A stretch of 64,000 nt of DNA from Porphyra umbilicalis (lineage: Eukaryota > Rhodophyta > Bangiophyceae > Bangiales > Bangiaceae): the NCBI GenBank assembly GCA_002049455.2, contig KV919061.1, positions 1 through 64,000 of the forward strand, given 5' to 3'. The notes under the pieces are model-generated. The model saw only the letters and a list, made by a program, of their open reading frames with translations, was not told the DNA's origin and did not search any database. Below are positions 19,930-32,200 of this stretch, one piece after another. Numbering within the stretch: the first letter of the stretch is position 1; every line of letters starts with the position of its first letter. The position numbers and the translations under genes are program-made.

Positions 19930-20771
19930 TTGCTGATCCCCGAGTTTTGTCCTGGTGGACAGAGACTGACTTGCGGACCGACCCTCTCCACCAATCAGAT
20001 GCGCCCCTGGGACTGACTTGGTGCTCCTGATTGCTTATTGCTGATCCCCCAATTCTGTCCTCATCGCCCCGGAACGGTGGTGGAACGGCAATGAATGCAG
20101 ATCTTTCATTGGTCGAGCAGTCCGACAGCAGTGCGTGTCCGGCCCGATCTTTACAGAATGTGCCCGTATGGCCCCCAATCGCGCGATCGGCGCCTTCGTT
20201 TTTCTGCACTTTTCTGCGTATCTCCCAGAAAATCTCAATATCCCAACGATTGCGGGCCGGTTGCTCCCTTGACATGGAAGGAATCGAAAGAAAATTTCAA
20301 GAAAAAGAAGGATCTCGGTTCTGCACGGAAGTGACGGTGGGAGAGCCAATAGGACGCCTCAGATTTGTGCTGAGCAGCTGTTTACGGCTGCGTTCAACCA
20401 ATAGATGGCCAGTTCCACAAGAACCGTACCGCCAGGAACCGTTCCTGGTCGATGAGGACAGAATTGGGGGATCAGCAATACATGTGCCCATGCAGCAAGG
20501 AAATCAACATCAGCTTCTCTTCTTTTCTGCACTTCTCGCGAGGAGACAGTAGAAAATCTCAGGATCTCGGGTGGGCAGCTTTCTCCGTGCCAAGAAAAGC
20601 GGATCAAGCGGCAACAAAAAGTGAGTTCTGCTCGATGCAAGGACCTGGCACAGAATGCGGGCTTTTTATTGGCTTCGATGCCTTCTTACTGTCGTTTTAA
20701 ACCAATAGAATGCTCTTTTTCAGAGTCAATCTCTGTCTCTGTACCCCAGGACAAAATTCGGGGATCAGCAA
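19930..20771. mobile_element. MITE copy C, interrupted by MITE D
   Basis: Same family and orientation as copy B, with TA on both sides. After GATTGCTTA it is split by element D (20038-20478) and resumes at TACATGTGCCC, exactly where copy B reads GCTTACATGTG. The split therefore duplicated a TA. Confidence 0.9.
20038..20478. mobile_element. MITE copy D, nested in C
   Basis: 441 bp with perfect 29-bp inverted ends (TTGCTGATCCCCCAATTCTG...), flanked by TA at 20036-20037 and 20479-20480. It is a sister subfamily of A-C: similar ends, mostly different body. Its middle matches the sequence around the copia insertion at 28925-33544. Confidence 0.92.
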
Positions 20772-20773
20772 TA

Positions 20774-21640
20774 TTTGGCTTCGAGGCCCAGTGCCACACT
20801 GACGGGGCCCTGAGAGGATCCTGGAAGTGGTAACACAAAGCAGGGTCGGCTGGCTCCCAGGTGCAGCAATGATGCTGCTCGGATCAGATTCAACCACACA
20901 ACGCTCCGGGGCACATTTTCCTTAGCTCCTTTTCACGTGTTCATAAATCTTGGATCTTGTCCATTGTACTATTGGTCTTGGCCGAGTGCTAGGTTTTTTG
21001 TGGAACGACTGTAGAGATGTCATCTGAGCTTCTTATGGCTGTCTTCCCAATTGTGGCCGATCCCGTCGATGTCAAGAGGGGTGATTAACAGTCTGGAGCA
21101 GCGTCTCGGCCATCCACTCAGCCGGATAAAGTCAATTGACCAATGGGCAGTTGACCCAGACCCCTTCTTGACTTTGACCACACCGGCCAAAATTGGAAAG
21201 ACCGCAATATGATACAGAGTCTTCCCATCGACGGGAAAGTGGGGCGCATACATAACCTCCCCCCCCTCACCTCAGTGGCGTTCTGAACAGAGGCTTGCGC
21301 TCGACACGCGCTCCCACAATTCACGTCTGCACGTCGATGGCCTTCTCAAACTGATTTTTGGGCCATGCCGCCTCTCGCGACGCATTATGCAAGGTGGGGG
21401 GTGGCGGTTCGCTGAGCCCCTCGCGCCCCCCCCCCCTCTCACAATGACCCGGAAGCAATCCGATCCAGCTGCGATAGGTGTCCCAGACGGTCGAAATTCA
21501 AACTTCGTGCGTCAGTGACGTCCCAGCTCTGTCCGGTAGGCACCGACGTCGTCGCGACGTCCTCTTCCCCTGCCGCTCCCAGCGGAATCGCGCCAGCATC
21601 GTGGTTCCACACCGTAAACTAGTCTGTACCAACGCGCCCG
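20774..21640. other. No gene recognised
   Basis: Unique sequence between MITE C and cysteine-rich frame copy 2. The last 200 bp (from about 21450) is homologous, inverted, to the region upstream of copy 1 (18020-18180). Confidence 0.4.
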
Positions 21641-21658
21641 ACGGCGACTGAGGATGCA

Positions 21659-22000
21659 GTGACACCGGTTCGCGCAAGCCCCGTGGGGACAACCGATGCG
21701 GCGGCTTCTGGGTGCTCCGCACCGCTGGCCTCAATTGGGTCTGACGGGGTTCCGCAGCTGGGCGGGGGGGCTCCGGCTGACGGTGGATCGGGTGGGGAGG
21801 ATGAGGAGGCCCGCTCGGGTCAGGTGTGCTCGATATGCGGGTACCGCCAGCGATTTTCGCACGAGAAGCACAACGCCGGCACGTGCGGCGCTCGGAGCCT
21901 CGAGTGCATGTCCAGCCTGACCGTCCTCGTCGAGTTTCGGGGCGAACATTGTGCATGCTCTGATACGGCTAAGAAGAAATTCCCGAAGACTGCAGTGTGC
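21659..22000 (+). other. Cysteine-rich frame C, copy 2
   Basis: An acidic stretch (GGSGGEDEEARSGQ) is followed by the cluster CSICGYRQRF, SHEKHNAGTCGARSLEC and CACSDTAKKK. It aligns with 17690-18020 on the opposite strand (CSNFGCRKR, KHNARTCGARSLEC, CPCSNTSKK). No in-frame ATG lies at the expected start, so this copy is probably decayed or spliced. It is convergent with frame X copy 2 (22149-22433). Confidence 0.5.
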
Positions 22001-22148
22001 TCGTCCATTCCATTTTCCTTTCGTAGACGAGATGTCTTTTTCTCGTGTCTTCTGGAGCTTGTGTTCTCTCGCTTGGTCGTTCGGTGACGGATACTGACTC
22101 TCGTGGTACTGTCATAGTCACTCGCTGATAATTGCTATTGGACATCCG

Positions 22149-22433
22149 CTACTGGTGCTGCACAGCTGTATACTTTGCTTTGAGGAGGGACATCTTGTCC
22201 ATACCATGGCTTTGTCGAAGGCCTTCACCCAACGAAAGACTCAAACAGGTTGACTGTACATCGTCAAAAAAAAAGAGACGCGCTTCCAGCCCCGCTTCAT
22301 AATGTGTAGGAAGACGTAGCGCATGCATCTCGAGCTCGAGGCAGAGTCGGCACGCCGTGCAGCAGCACTGAGAGAAGACAGGGGCGAGCCGGCGCCTTGC
22401 GGAAGAGAGTGGTGCTGCGAACACACGAAACAA
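22149..22433 (-). other. Conserved reading frame X, copy 2
   Basis: The frame carries RLAPV, LELEMHALRL, GLEARLFFF and EGLRQSHGMDKMSLLK. It is homologous to 16784-17107 (+), about 40% identical as protein over the aligned part by eye. Function unknown. Confidence 0.45.
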
Positions 22434-24340
22434 GCCTACCCCCGGCGGCCCATTACAAAGTCAGGGTCCCACCCTTCAGGTGCAGCCGGCAAATTCACAG
22501 CAGACTGCCTACCAGATACCTGGGTGCATAAAGCCAAGATGGTGGTTGTGGCCCCCCCTTGTAACGTTCGTGGTGAGTCCACACAAGCCAGAGGAAGCCC
22601 TGGCCCGAGAAGTAGACCGTATTGCCGTGGGAGGCTTCGGCGGCCGGAGCATTCCATACAGCACTGCGAGCGTAATGCGCAGCTGCTCACATGGATTGGC
22701 TGCCGAGGCAGTCCCAGTCGCGTTGCCACGCAATTCGCCATGATATGTGAAACTGCGGGCTTCAAGGACGCCCCAACAGCGCCTAACTGACATACAGCGC
22801 TCCATACGACAGGCGGACTCTCTTTCGCACCTGAGTAAGCCCGCGCATGCGACGCGGCAACAGCGCCACCGCCAGCGGCAAGTGTTCGAACGCGCCAAGA
22901 CCTGGTCGCGTGTGCCTATCCAGAACGGTGACGACGATGCATTCGGGAATGTCAGACCAGAAGTAAGGCTTCTAATAGAAAACAGCAGGCGGTGGCCACG
23001 AGACCACGCAGGACCACGCTGTTTTGTCAGCAGAGCGCGCGTAGCACTCTGGATGAATGCCTGTGCAGCTTGTGCTCTCCCTACAGTAAGGTACGGTGCC
23101 CATAAGAACGCGTGCGATAGCGAGAGAGCACAGGAGTGAGCGTCACGCGTCTTCGAAGGAGACGTGGGCGCCAGGAAGCCCGTGCGCAGGGGTGTCTGCG
23201 AGCTCGGCAGGCACGTTTGCAAACAAGGGCCAACATTTTGACAAACATAGCGTGGGTCCAGTTGCCTCCTTCGATGAGGAGGTGAGAGCAGTTCTTCAGT
23301 GTAAGGAAGCTTCGGCAATCTTGCGCCGTCCCATCACCGCGCTGCAGTCAACGGTACCAGGTAGACCGGACAATTGGCACACGTATGCGGGCCCAAGAGC
23401 ACGGCCCTGAGCTTCTTGGAGTCTGAGTGAGAGCGCCAGTGCCTGTTGCAGTTGAGCGTTCTCGTCGACAGGCGGCACAGAGAGCACCGCGGGTCAATCA
23501 AAAAATGAGGCGGACGCATCCGTCAGAGCATTTCTCCATCGTGCTGCGGAGCAGCTGAATCCCGACCAGGACGTCGTGGAAGTATGGATGACGGTGCTTG
23601 TCAAAGCCGCAGTCGCACTGTCTCAGTAGTCGAGATCTTTGACTACCAGAAGAGGTAACCATCTTGTTGCGGCACGAGAGCCGCACGTCGAAAATGCGTG
23701 GAAGGGTGACAGGCGGCGCGGGAGGAGGGATATGGGGAAGTGAGAGAGGTGGATGGGGCAGCAAGACGGCGGCGAACGCCGCTGCTTCCACAAGGCAAGT
23801 GGTCTCCTGGCCGTGTGACCGCTCCCACATGAAGAAAAGGTGGTGCGTTATTGGCAAAAAGGCCACACGTGGGGCGGCCGACGCGCTTCAGGCAGTGGCA
23901 GGGCGCAAGCCTTCTTACATTCAGAGGGAATAGAAGTCGGAAAGTCTGTGGGACCCAGAAAAGACAGATCGCGATGTTGCTATGTGCTGCGCGCTCCGAA
24001 TGAGAGGACACGCACCATTGGCATCAAGAGGGGCTAGTCGGAGGACAGCAAGGCCACCCCCTCCCCGTACACGACTCCTATGTCGGCGGAAATAAGCCGC
24101 AGCAGACCGAAATTGCGTGGCGAAAGGGCGGTGTGGCCTGGAGACAGGAGCTCCGACGGGTGCCCTAGAGCCCGACGCTGGGGTCGGCGGATCGCCGCCG
24201 ACCGCTGAAGCTGTTGGCGCCAGCTCGGCCCGCGGCGCACCAGGCAGCCGATGTGTGGTGGCAGAGGACGGCTGCGAAAGAGCTGTCGCTCGGGTGCTCT
24301 TTGCGTTGCGTGCTGAGGTGATGACCACATCTAACTAGGT
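22434..24340. other. Degenerate, possibly coding sequence; nothing identified
   Basis: The + strand has a fairly protein-like frame at 22747-23139 (SRRWPRDHAGPRCFVSRARV) and weaker pieces on either side. The minus strand is also open (22509-23318). No conserved motif is visible, so I do not call a gene. Confidence 0.3.
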
Positions 24341-26990
24341 ACTAGATTTGAGGCTGCTGCGAGATGCGTTGGAAGACTTGCCCGGCGTCTTGCACCGTGC
24401 AGACGACGAGGTGGGGCCTTGTGATGCCGGCTGCGGCGGCATGGCGGCGGGCCGTACCCCGCCCGCCTACCGTCCCCTGGCTACCTTTTCTCCCCTCTTC
24501 GTCCTGTCGGCCCGGCCACTGGCGGTGGTAGTGATGCCCACCGTGCCCCCCCCCAAAACAGCCGACCCCGCGGCGCTCGTTCGACCTTAGCGGCCGACGT
24601 TGAGGACGAAGAGTCCGTGCACTAAGACGCCGACGACGGCGACTAGGTGCCGTTCGAAAATTACCAACCACTCCGCCGCCGGCGTATTGGCGGCCACCTT
24701 GGCGGGAGCTGCACTTTGCCACCTCGAGTGGGCCACGCCGCCGTCTTGCTTCTACCCACAGGTCGAGGAACGCGCTGTCGGCCGCTCGACGCGCATTTTG
24801 GAATTCCCAGCGCTGCCGTGCCGCCCGGGCGACTTCGAGGGGCCCTTCCCCTGCGCATTTTGGGTGCAATACGACTCAGACTGGTCAAAGGCGTTCGAGT
24901 CGGTATCGTCCTCCGTCGTTGGCGACGCTTTCTATGTCGATAACGGTAGTCTCTTGGTGCAAGAGATCGGCAACTGCATTCTCGACATCAGGCAGGCGCG
25001 GTAGCGCGGCGAGATTTCATTCGGAGAGCTTCTGAACGTTGTCAACCACGTGAAGGCCGCACTGCTCCAGCTGTATATCACTTTCTCCATGCGTTACCGC
25101 GTCCTGTCAGAGAAATATACCAACCGCACGTTGTCGGCTAACTGCCATAACCAAATGCTCGCGTCTGATGACAGCGGCATCGTCGACTCACCAATTACCG
25201 ACCAGTTTGAGTCGTTGCGGCTGGCGCACGGCATGAAGACCATCTCTCGGGTGCAGGTGCAGCTCGTGAATTGAGGTGCGCTGCCGCCCGAAGCAGGACT
25301 CTCTATCGACAACCTCCTTGGGCCTCGCAGGTATCGCTTCCAGCCCCTGCCGACTGAAAGACAGTATCCTCCTCAAAGAGAGTTTAGGCGCTGCCGGTGC
25401 CCCCGTTACCTAGGTCACACGCGAATGCTCCGCCAATGGACTCGGCACAGGATGGAGAGGCGTCACTCACAGCCGCAATGGCGGCGAAGGCGGTGTCCGC
25501 GGCGAGGGTCTCGACTGTAAGTGTGCCGTCGGCGGGGTAAACCGCCACGGCGACAGCGCCAGCGGTGACAGTTGCGGCGGCGAAGGAAGCGACAGAGGCT
25601 TCGGCGCCACCTTGACCCCAGCAGCCTCTGTCTGACACGCGCAGACGTTGCGCGACCGCTCCTACTCCTCACTGGCAGCTGCAGTGGGGCTTTTCTCATT
25701 GACTGCCGTCGGGCGGCCCACAACATGTTCAAGCCACCAATGCTCCCAACCTCAAAGGTCGGATTGACGAGTCGCCTCCAGCAGCTGGCAGCCAAAGCTG
25801 CCCTAACGCCCCCGCACGCGCACACTGCGCCCGTTTGCGCCTCTCTGCTGCAGTGAGTAGTTTTCAGCGCCTTTATCTGGGTCCTCCGGTAGCTCAGGTA
25901 TGTCGCCGGAATCTTTTTGTCCCACTTCTCCGGTACCCGCCGTTGCCGCTTCTACCGGCGGGCAACCGCGAAACTCTAGTAAGAGCCCTTTACGGCAGAC
26001 TCGAGGGTCGCAAACATCTTCAACTACGAGCTGTAAGCAAATGAGGCGGCGGCCGATGCCGACGTGGCTCACACATTTGTGGAACACCATCCCACGGGTC
26101 TCATTCCGGCGGATGGCTCCGCAAAAAAGACCACGCAGTTCACGACCCTACCTTCACGTACTACAGCCTACCGCGCTTCGAGACGCAGCTTTTGCTGGGC
26201 GATAACCGCATCAGCTAGAACATCATCGAGGCCTTCTTCGACGTTGCCGTGTTGCCCGCAAACGAGCACGTGCTTGCATTCCGCGTGAGTGCCCGCGTCT
26301 ATGCTCCCCCGGCAGTGCCGCTCGGTATGAAGCTGTCCCTCTGTGTCTTGTTTAAGGTGCCTCCGCCGGTGGTCAGGATAATGTGGCGCCAATGCATTAT
26401 CATTCAGGCCACCAAGCACGAATTCAGTAGGCGGCCCTCGGGGCCGTCGCCGTCACAAACGGACGCCGCTACGGCGACGCGCCTCCAGGTCGAGACGCTG
26501 TGCGCCAACCTTAGTCTGACGGTGTACCCAACGAAGGACGCTCTAATTGGCATGCGGAATCATCCGGCACTGCCGCCCGTGTGTCCAAAGCCACGTCGAC
26601 GCTTGCTGCGAACATTCAGAAAGAAGCTGCCGAACACACCGTCCGTAACTGCTTTGCCGCCGCTATTTTGAACGTGTTAGATGGTCAGCTCAACAGCGAA
26701 CGCCGACGGCAACACTACGAGCGGTAAAGGGCTCACGGACCCCGCGGCAAGTGTAGCCGCCAGCGCAGACAGGGACGTTCACTGCGATACAATTTCTTCC
26801 TCGTCAACTTCCAACCCGCTCGCGGCCGGCTGTCGGTGCGCATCATCTTCCTCCTGGTGTGAGGGAGGTGCTGTATCCGGTCCGTGGGGGGCCGCCACGT
26901 GCGTCACGCACGTTAAGCGTAGTCAAGAGCGTCGCGGCGGGGCTACAGGGTAGGCACGTCAACGTCGTTTACGCTCAGGTCGGCAACATC
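24340..26990 (+). pseudogene. Probable N-terminal part of a decayed hAT element
   Basis: The + strand shows protein-like stretches separated by stops and shifts. Examples are 24600-25274 in one frame with a TAG at 25002-25004 (WVQYDSDWSKAFESV; NVVNHVKAALLQLY), and pieces near 26060-26290 (AHTFVEHHPTGLIPADG) and 26590-26670. None has a motif I can name. It is assigned to the hAT element only because strand and position lead into the recognisable C-terminus at 27360-28087. Confidence 0.3.
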
Positions 26991-26999
26991 ACCGCCGAG

Positions 27000-28087
27000 A
27001 ACCTCAGATGCTCGGGCCTCATGCGGGCCAGCGGATCACCGCGGAGGCTTCAGGCAACGCTGGCGATGCCTTGGTCATTGAGGAAGCTTTTGTCGGAATC
27101 GATGCAAAGTCGCGATGGAGAAGGCTGTCGTGGATGCCGCGTTCAAGTTGCAGTGCCTGCGGGCGGACACGTCCGAGCAGAGGGGAGCGGCGGAGGAGGC
27201 TGTCAAGGCGGTGCGGGACGAGAGGAAGTGGGGCGCTGCTTGTGAAGTTGCTGTGGCCGCTTGCCAGAGCACTCGACGGCGGGCAGGCGAACGGTCGCGG
27301 GCTTGGGTCAGAACGTCGCAGCTTTTACAAAGTGGAGAAGCACTTCGCATCCTTTAACTACGACATCCAAGGCCGGTCAGCCGACAGTTGCGACCAGTTG
27401 CGCCTCGAGCAGCACACGCTCAGGTGCCTGCAGGAGCGGAAGCGATACACATTGCGGCCTATTCACTCTTTGGCGTACCTGCTTGACCTAGGATACATCA
27501 AGGCGGCAGAGAAGCCGGCTGCGGCGGAGGCCACTGAGGCCTTTGCGCTTCTTAAGAAGCTGACGGAAGCGCAAGACGTCAAGGTGGCGTTAGGACTTCA
27601 CGGTGTCACGGACGAGAGCGGCCCTCCTGCCTCGTACAGCAAGACCACGCACGAGCATATTATGCACTAGTAGGGACAGTTCAAGTCCATGGCGGGGGGG
27701 CGGTTTGAGCTGGACGTTGTGTGGGAGGCGTCCACTGTGCGTGATCCGTTGTGCTGGTGGGTGACGTTGGGAAAGCACGTGCCGAGTCTCCAGGCTGTGG
27801 CCGTGTGCATCAAGAAGGCACCAGTCGGCTTTGCGGCAGGAGAGCGATCGCTTTACAATGCGTCGCAAATCCCGAGGCCTCTCCGCACCCGGCTCTCTCA
27901 CGCGCGCCTGCACAAGCTCCTCTACATCTTCAACAACTCTAGGGCGTTGCCCCATGCGGATACGAAAGGGGCGTTGGCTTTGACGTCTAGCACCGACGGG
28001 ATCTTTGGTGCAGGCGGGATGTCGGACCAGTCCGAGGAAATAGATGACGCAACGGAGGGAGATGTGCATTCTTACGCCTCATTGTGA
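27000..28087 (+). pseudogene. hAT transposase, C-terminal half, decayed
   Basis: The region before 27660 contains IHSLAYLLDLGYIKA, the block that precedes dimerisation in hAT proteins. After a stop near 27668, 27689-28087 gives the hAT C-terminal dimerisation domain. WW.TLGKHVPSLQAVA, then the SER-like GERSLYNASQIP, then RTRLSHARLHKLLYIFNN match the usual W-W, P.L...A, SERxFS and RN-L..........N pattern. The acidic tail SDQSEEIDDATEGD is also typical. In-frame stops and shifts upstream show it is dead. Short GAATTTCA/TGAAATTC inverted motifs at 28128-28155 may be remnants of an element end. Confidence 0.7.
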
Positions 28088-28800
28088 AATTTCAATGAAA
28101 TGTCAAGGTAACGCGCAGACCCTTTCCTCCGTGAATTTCATGTAACGTGAAATTCTTACGCTTTCTTACAAACGTGTCTCCTTCGGAGTGGCTCGAGCGT
28201 CCCAGCGGCGCTTCGGCGGGAGCGAGGAGGCGGGTGGCGACGGCGATCGGGCGACCGCACGAGTCGGACGCTGCAACGAGTACCCAAATCATGCAAGCAA
28301 ATCCGGGCAGTGAGTGGTGGAACGTGTTTTTGTGGCGACAAATGGTTGCCGGCTTCGGAATTAGAATCGCTCTGGGGGCCCTTCTTACGGCCTTTCGCAT
28401 GTCGCAAGGGGAAGGAAAGACGAAACTTTTCACTCCGAAAGACAGCGTACCTCTAGCAACGGAGCTGACGGGCGACGTAAGAGAGCCGTCATTGGGTGAC
28501 GCGGGGCTCGTTCTTGCGGAACAGATGGAGAACGAGGAAGGGCCGATGGGGCGGGGTATTGGTGGGACGCAGCACTCGAGTTCGTGGAGCAGGCGGGGGA
28601 CATGGGCCGCCTAGGAGGTACGTGGGCGCCAGGCCAAATACGTCAAGTACAGTGCTTAGACGCACCTTGACAGGAGAAAGTGGAAATTAACTATCGACAC
28701 GTGGTGCACACGTGCGTGCACATGTTTCATAATTATAGTCTGCCCATCCATTGTTGACATCAATACAGTAAAACGTTTAGGGGTATTATTCCGAGTACAA
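28088..28800. other. No gene recognised
   Basis: Sequence after the hAT C-terminus. A + frame at 28147-28614 is open without recognisable motif. Confidence 0.4.
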
Positions 28801-28924
28801 TTGTTGCAGATCCCCGAATTTTGTCCTTGTCGACCGAGACAGAGACTGAGACTGACTGTGTTGGACCACTCACAAGGCCCCCTGGGACAGATTCTAGCAT
28901 GCTGACAGGTGACACATGCCCATA

Positions 28925-29191
28925 TGTCGGCCACCGGCCAGACAGCCGCGTGTCTGTCTGAGTGTCGGTGTCTGAGGGCCAGGCAGGAAGTACCACAGAG
29001 GGATGAATGACAGAGTAGTTACGGACAGGGGATCAACTCTGCAGGAGTGGATTCGATCTGATGGGGAGATTGTTAGGGAGTGACGGGAGGTGTCAGGAGA
29101 GGCACGGGTACCCGTCCTGAAGGGGTCAAAACGGCATGCGCTAGCGCCCCCACGATCACTGATTAAAATCACAATCACGCCTAGGACAACA
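28925..29191 (+). repeat. 5' LTR of the copia element
   Basis: 267 bp, TGTCGG...GACAACA, matching the 3' LTR at 33278-33544 except at about four sites. Confidence 0.95.
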
Positions 29192-29206
29192 GGTCATGGG
29201 CCCAGA
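29192..29206 (+). promoter_or_regulatory. Primer-binding site resembling the initiator tRNA anticodon arm
   Basis: GGTCATGGGCCCAG directly follows the 5' LTR. It matches, with one change, the reverse complement of the eukaryotic initiator tRNA-Met anticodon arm as I remember it. Copia-type elements are known to prime from a half-tRNA in this way. The gag ATG lies within it (29196). Confidence 0.65.
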
Positions 29207-32200
29207 ATCGACAAACGACGCCGATGTGGAGCGCAATGTCGTCGACCAAACGAGCATACCAACCTGGGCCATCACGTTTCGGGCGTACCTGACAAGCAAA
29301 GGGCAGTGGGCGACAATCGCAAATCCCGAACCGCCGGCGGCCCCAGATGAGGAGGGCTTCAACTTCGAATGGGCCGAGTAGGTCGGACGCGCGCTCGCCC
29401 AGATCGTACTGGGCATCAAGACACACCACCTCGTGACGGTGATCGAGTGCACCACGGCCAGGCAGGCCTGGGACGCTCTGGAGCAATCCTCTAGCGCGCA
29501 GACCAACGCCCGGCGCACCCAGCTGATGCTGGAGATGACGTCCATCGCCAAGAGGCAAGACGAGGAACTTCACCGCTATACAAGCCGGGCGAAAGCCCTA
29601 CAGGCGGAACTGGCGACGGCGGGACAGCCGATGGACGAGAACACCATCATCCTCTACACGCTGCGTGGGCTCCGGACGAGAGGTCATCAAGACTTTCCTG
29701 TTGGCGGCACCACAATTCCTGCGTTGGGAGTCGGTTATGAACGCGCTGCTGCCCATCGAGGCGGAGGTCCAGGAGACCGCGACCAGGGAGGAGGGCACCA
29801 CGGCGGCGGCCTACCAGGCGACCGCGGAGGCGCGGCGGGACCGCCGCTGCCACATCACATGTTCGAAGTGCCAAAAGAAGGGTCATTATCAGTCGGAATG
29901 CCGAGCCCCACTCAGCGACAGCGACGGCAAGGGTGAAAAGGAGACGGAGCACCATGCCATCGCCTTTATGGCCGTCGGGAAGGAGATGGCGACGGCGGGA
30001 GTGGCTAAGGCCCAAACGGACAACCTGCTCAACTTGCTAGACAGCGTATCGACAATGACGGCCGCCATGATCATTCACATCGCCAACGCGACCCTCTACC
30101 TCAAATCGGGTGCCTCACACCACATGCTCAAGCACAAGAGCGCCTTCACTCGGTACGAGGAGACTGACAATATGGAGGTGATGATGGCCGACGGGAACAA
30201 GATCCAAGCCCCGGGCAAGGGTGCAGCTGTAATCCACACCGTCGTGGGCTTCGACATCGTACTCGAGGACGCCCTGACCGTTCCCGGCATAGCCGCCAAC
30301 CTGCTATCGGTCAGGGTCATCACTGGCAAGGGCAGAGTGATCAAGTTTTAGGGCGACCCTCTTAAGGTTCTCAAGGGCGACAACGTCGTGGCCACGGGGG
30401 TCATCGACGGCACCGGCCAGTACTTAATGGATGTGCACGCGCAGGTGCCCGCCCACGCCACGGTTGCATGCGGCCAAGCGAGCAACAAGGGGCAGCTCTG
30501 GCACCGCCGATTTGCACACCTTGGAGCTGACAACATGGCCAAGCTGCCGGCCCTGGTGAGGGGCATGGACATGGCGGCGGTCGACGCCTCCACCGACAGC
30601 AGAGCACTATGCCATCCGTGTGTAGAGGCCCGCATGACGCGCGCCCCCCTCCAACCGGCCACCAACAAGGCCACAAGCGTACTGGAGCTCGTGCACGTTG
30701 ACGTGGCGGGGCCAGTCGTACCGGCCAGCAAGGGGGGCGCCAGGTTCTCACTGGCAATGGTGGACGATCATACCGCTTACAAGGCCGTGGCCCTACTCAA
30801 GACGAAGGGGGAGGCGGGTGTGGCCATGCGCACGGTCATAAACAAATGGTAAAATATCAAGAACAAGACCGTCAAGCGCCCGCGATGCGACGGGGCGGGG
30901 GAGTTTACCCAGACGAACGACATGAAGGCGTTCATCAGCAGCAAGGGCATTCGAGAGAAGATGACGTTACCCTACACACCGGAGGCCAATGGGGTGGCTG
31001 AGCGCCTGAACAGGACGCTGTTTGAGCGCACCCGGGCGCTCATGCTCGACGCGCAGGCGGACAAGAACCTATGGGGCGAGGCGATCATGGCGGTGGTGCA
31101 TACGGCCAACCGCTCACCTACCACTGACGGAAAATCGACGCCCTACGAGCGGTTCCATGGTGTGAAACCGGACGTGAGCCACCTCCGCGACTGGGGCAGC
31201 CTTTCCTTTGCACTGAAGCCGGACTCCGGAAGCGCACCCACGTTGGGTACGCCGCGGACAGTCACGGCCTTCACATCCTATCGCCAGTATCGGGGCGTAC
31301 ATTGGAGCGCCGCGACGTCGTGGTCGACGAGACGCCGAAGCACCAACCTGCCCGGTCGGTGGGGCTGCCTGCACAGCCCTCCCTGCCAAACGATTGGCAG
31401 CCCGATGGGTCGGGGTCAGCGGGAAGCAGTTCAGGCGGGCCACCTCCCGGGGGGGTGTCCGACAAGGATGGAGACGAGCGATCCCCCACACCGCCAAGTG
31501 ACACCTCGGGACAGGACGTCTCAATCCCTACCGTCCCCTAGTCGCTGTTTGGGCACCGACGTCGCGGGGCAGAGAACGACCCACCCGCAGCCGCCAGCAT
31601 GGCCACGGTGACACCACCGGCGGGTGCACCCACAACCATAGCGGACGCCATTGCACAACCAGACTGGGAGTCGACGCCCCCGTCCTCATACGAGGAGGCG
31701 ATGGCACGGCATGACGCATGGCTGTGGCAAGGCGCAATGGACGAAGAGATGGCGGCGCATCAGGAGCGCCAGACGTGGGAATTGGTCCTGGCGCCGGTTG
31801 ACGCCAACGTCGCCGGCAGCAGGTGGGCATACGACTATAAGACCAACTCGGACGGGGAGGTCAACCGCTACAGCGCAATATTCTGCTTGCAGGGCTTCAC
31901 GCAGCATAGGGGCGTCGACTATGATGAGGTATACGCGCCTTGCCCGGCCAAGGCCACGGTGCGCGCCGTGCTGACGGTCGTGGCCAACCAAAACCTCGAG
32001 GCGCACGCACTCGACGTCAAAAACGCCCACTTGCACGCCCGGATGGACAAGGCACTCTACATGAAGCAACCCAAGGGCACCGAGCAGGGCGGGGACGAGG
32101 TCGTCTGCAAGTGCAACCTTGCCATTTACGGGGGAAAGCAGGCGCGCAACTTGTGGAGCTCCGAGCTGCACACCACCATGACAGAGGTCGGGGCTGCTCG

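Noticed and set aside
22509-23318. 269-codon minus-strand frame
   Set aside because: No motif, and the + strand is about equally plausible; left as unassigned sequence.
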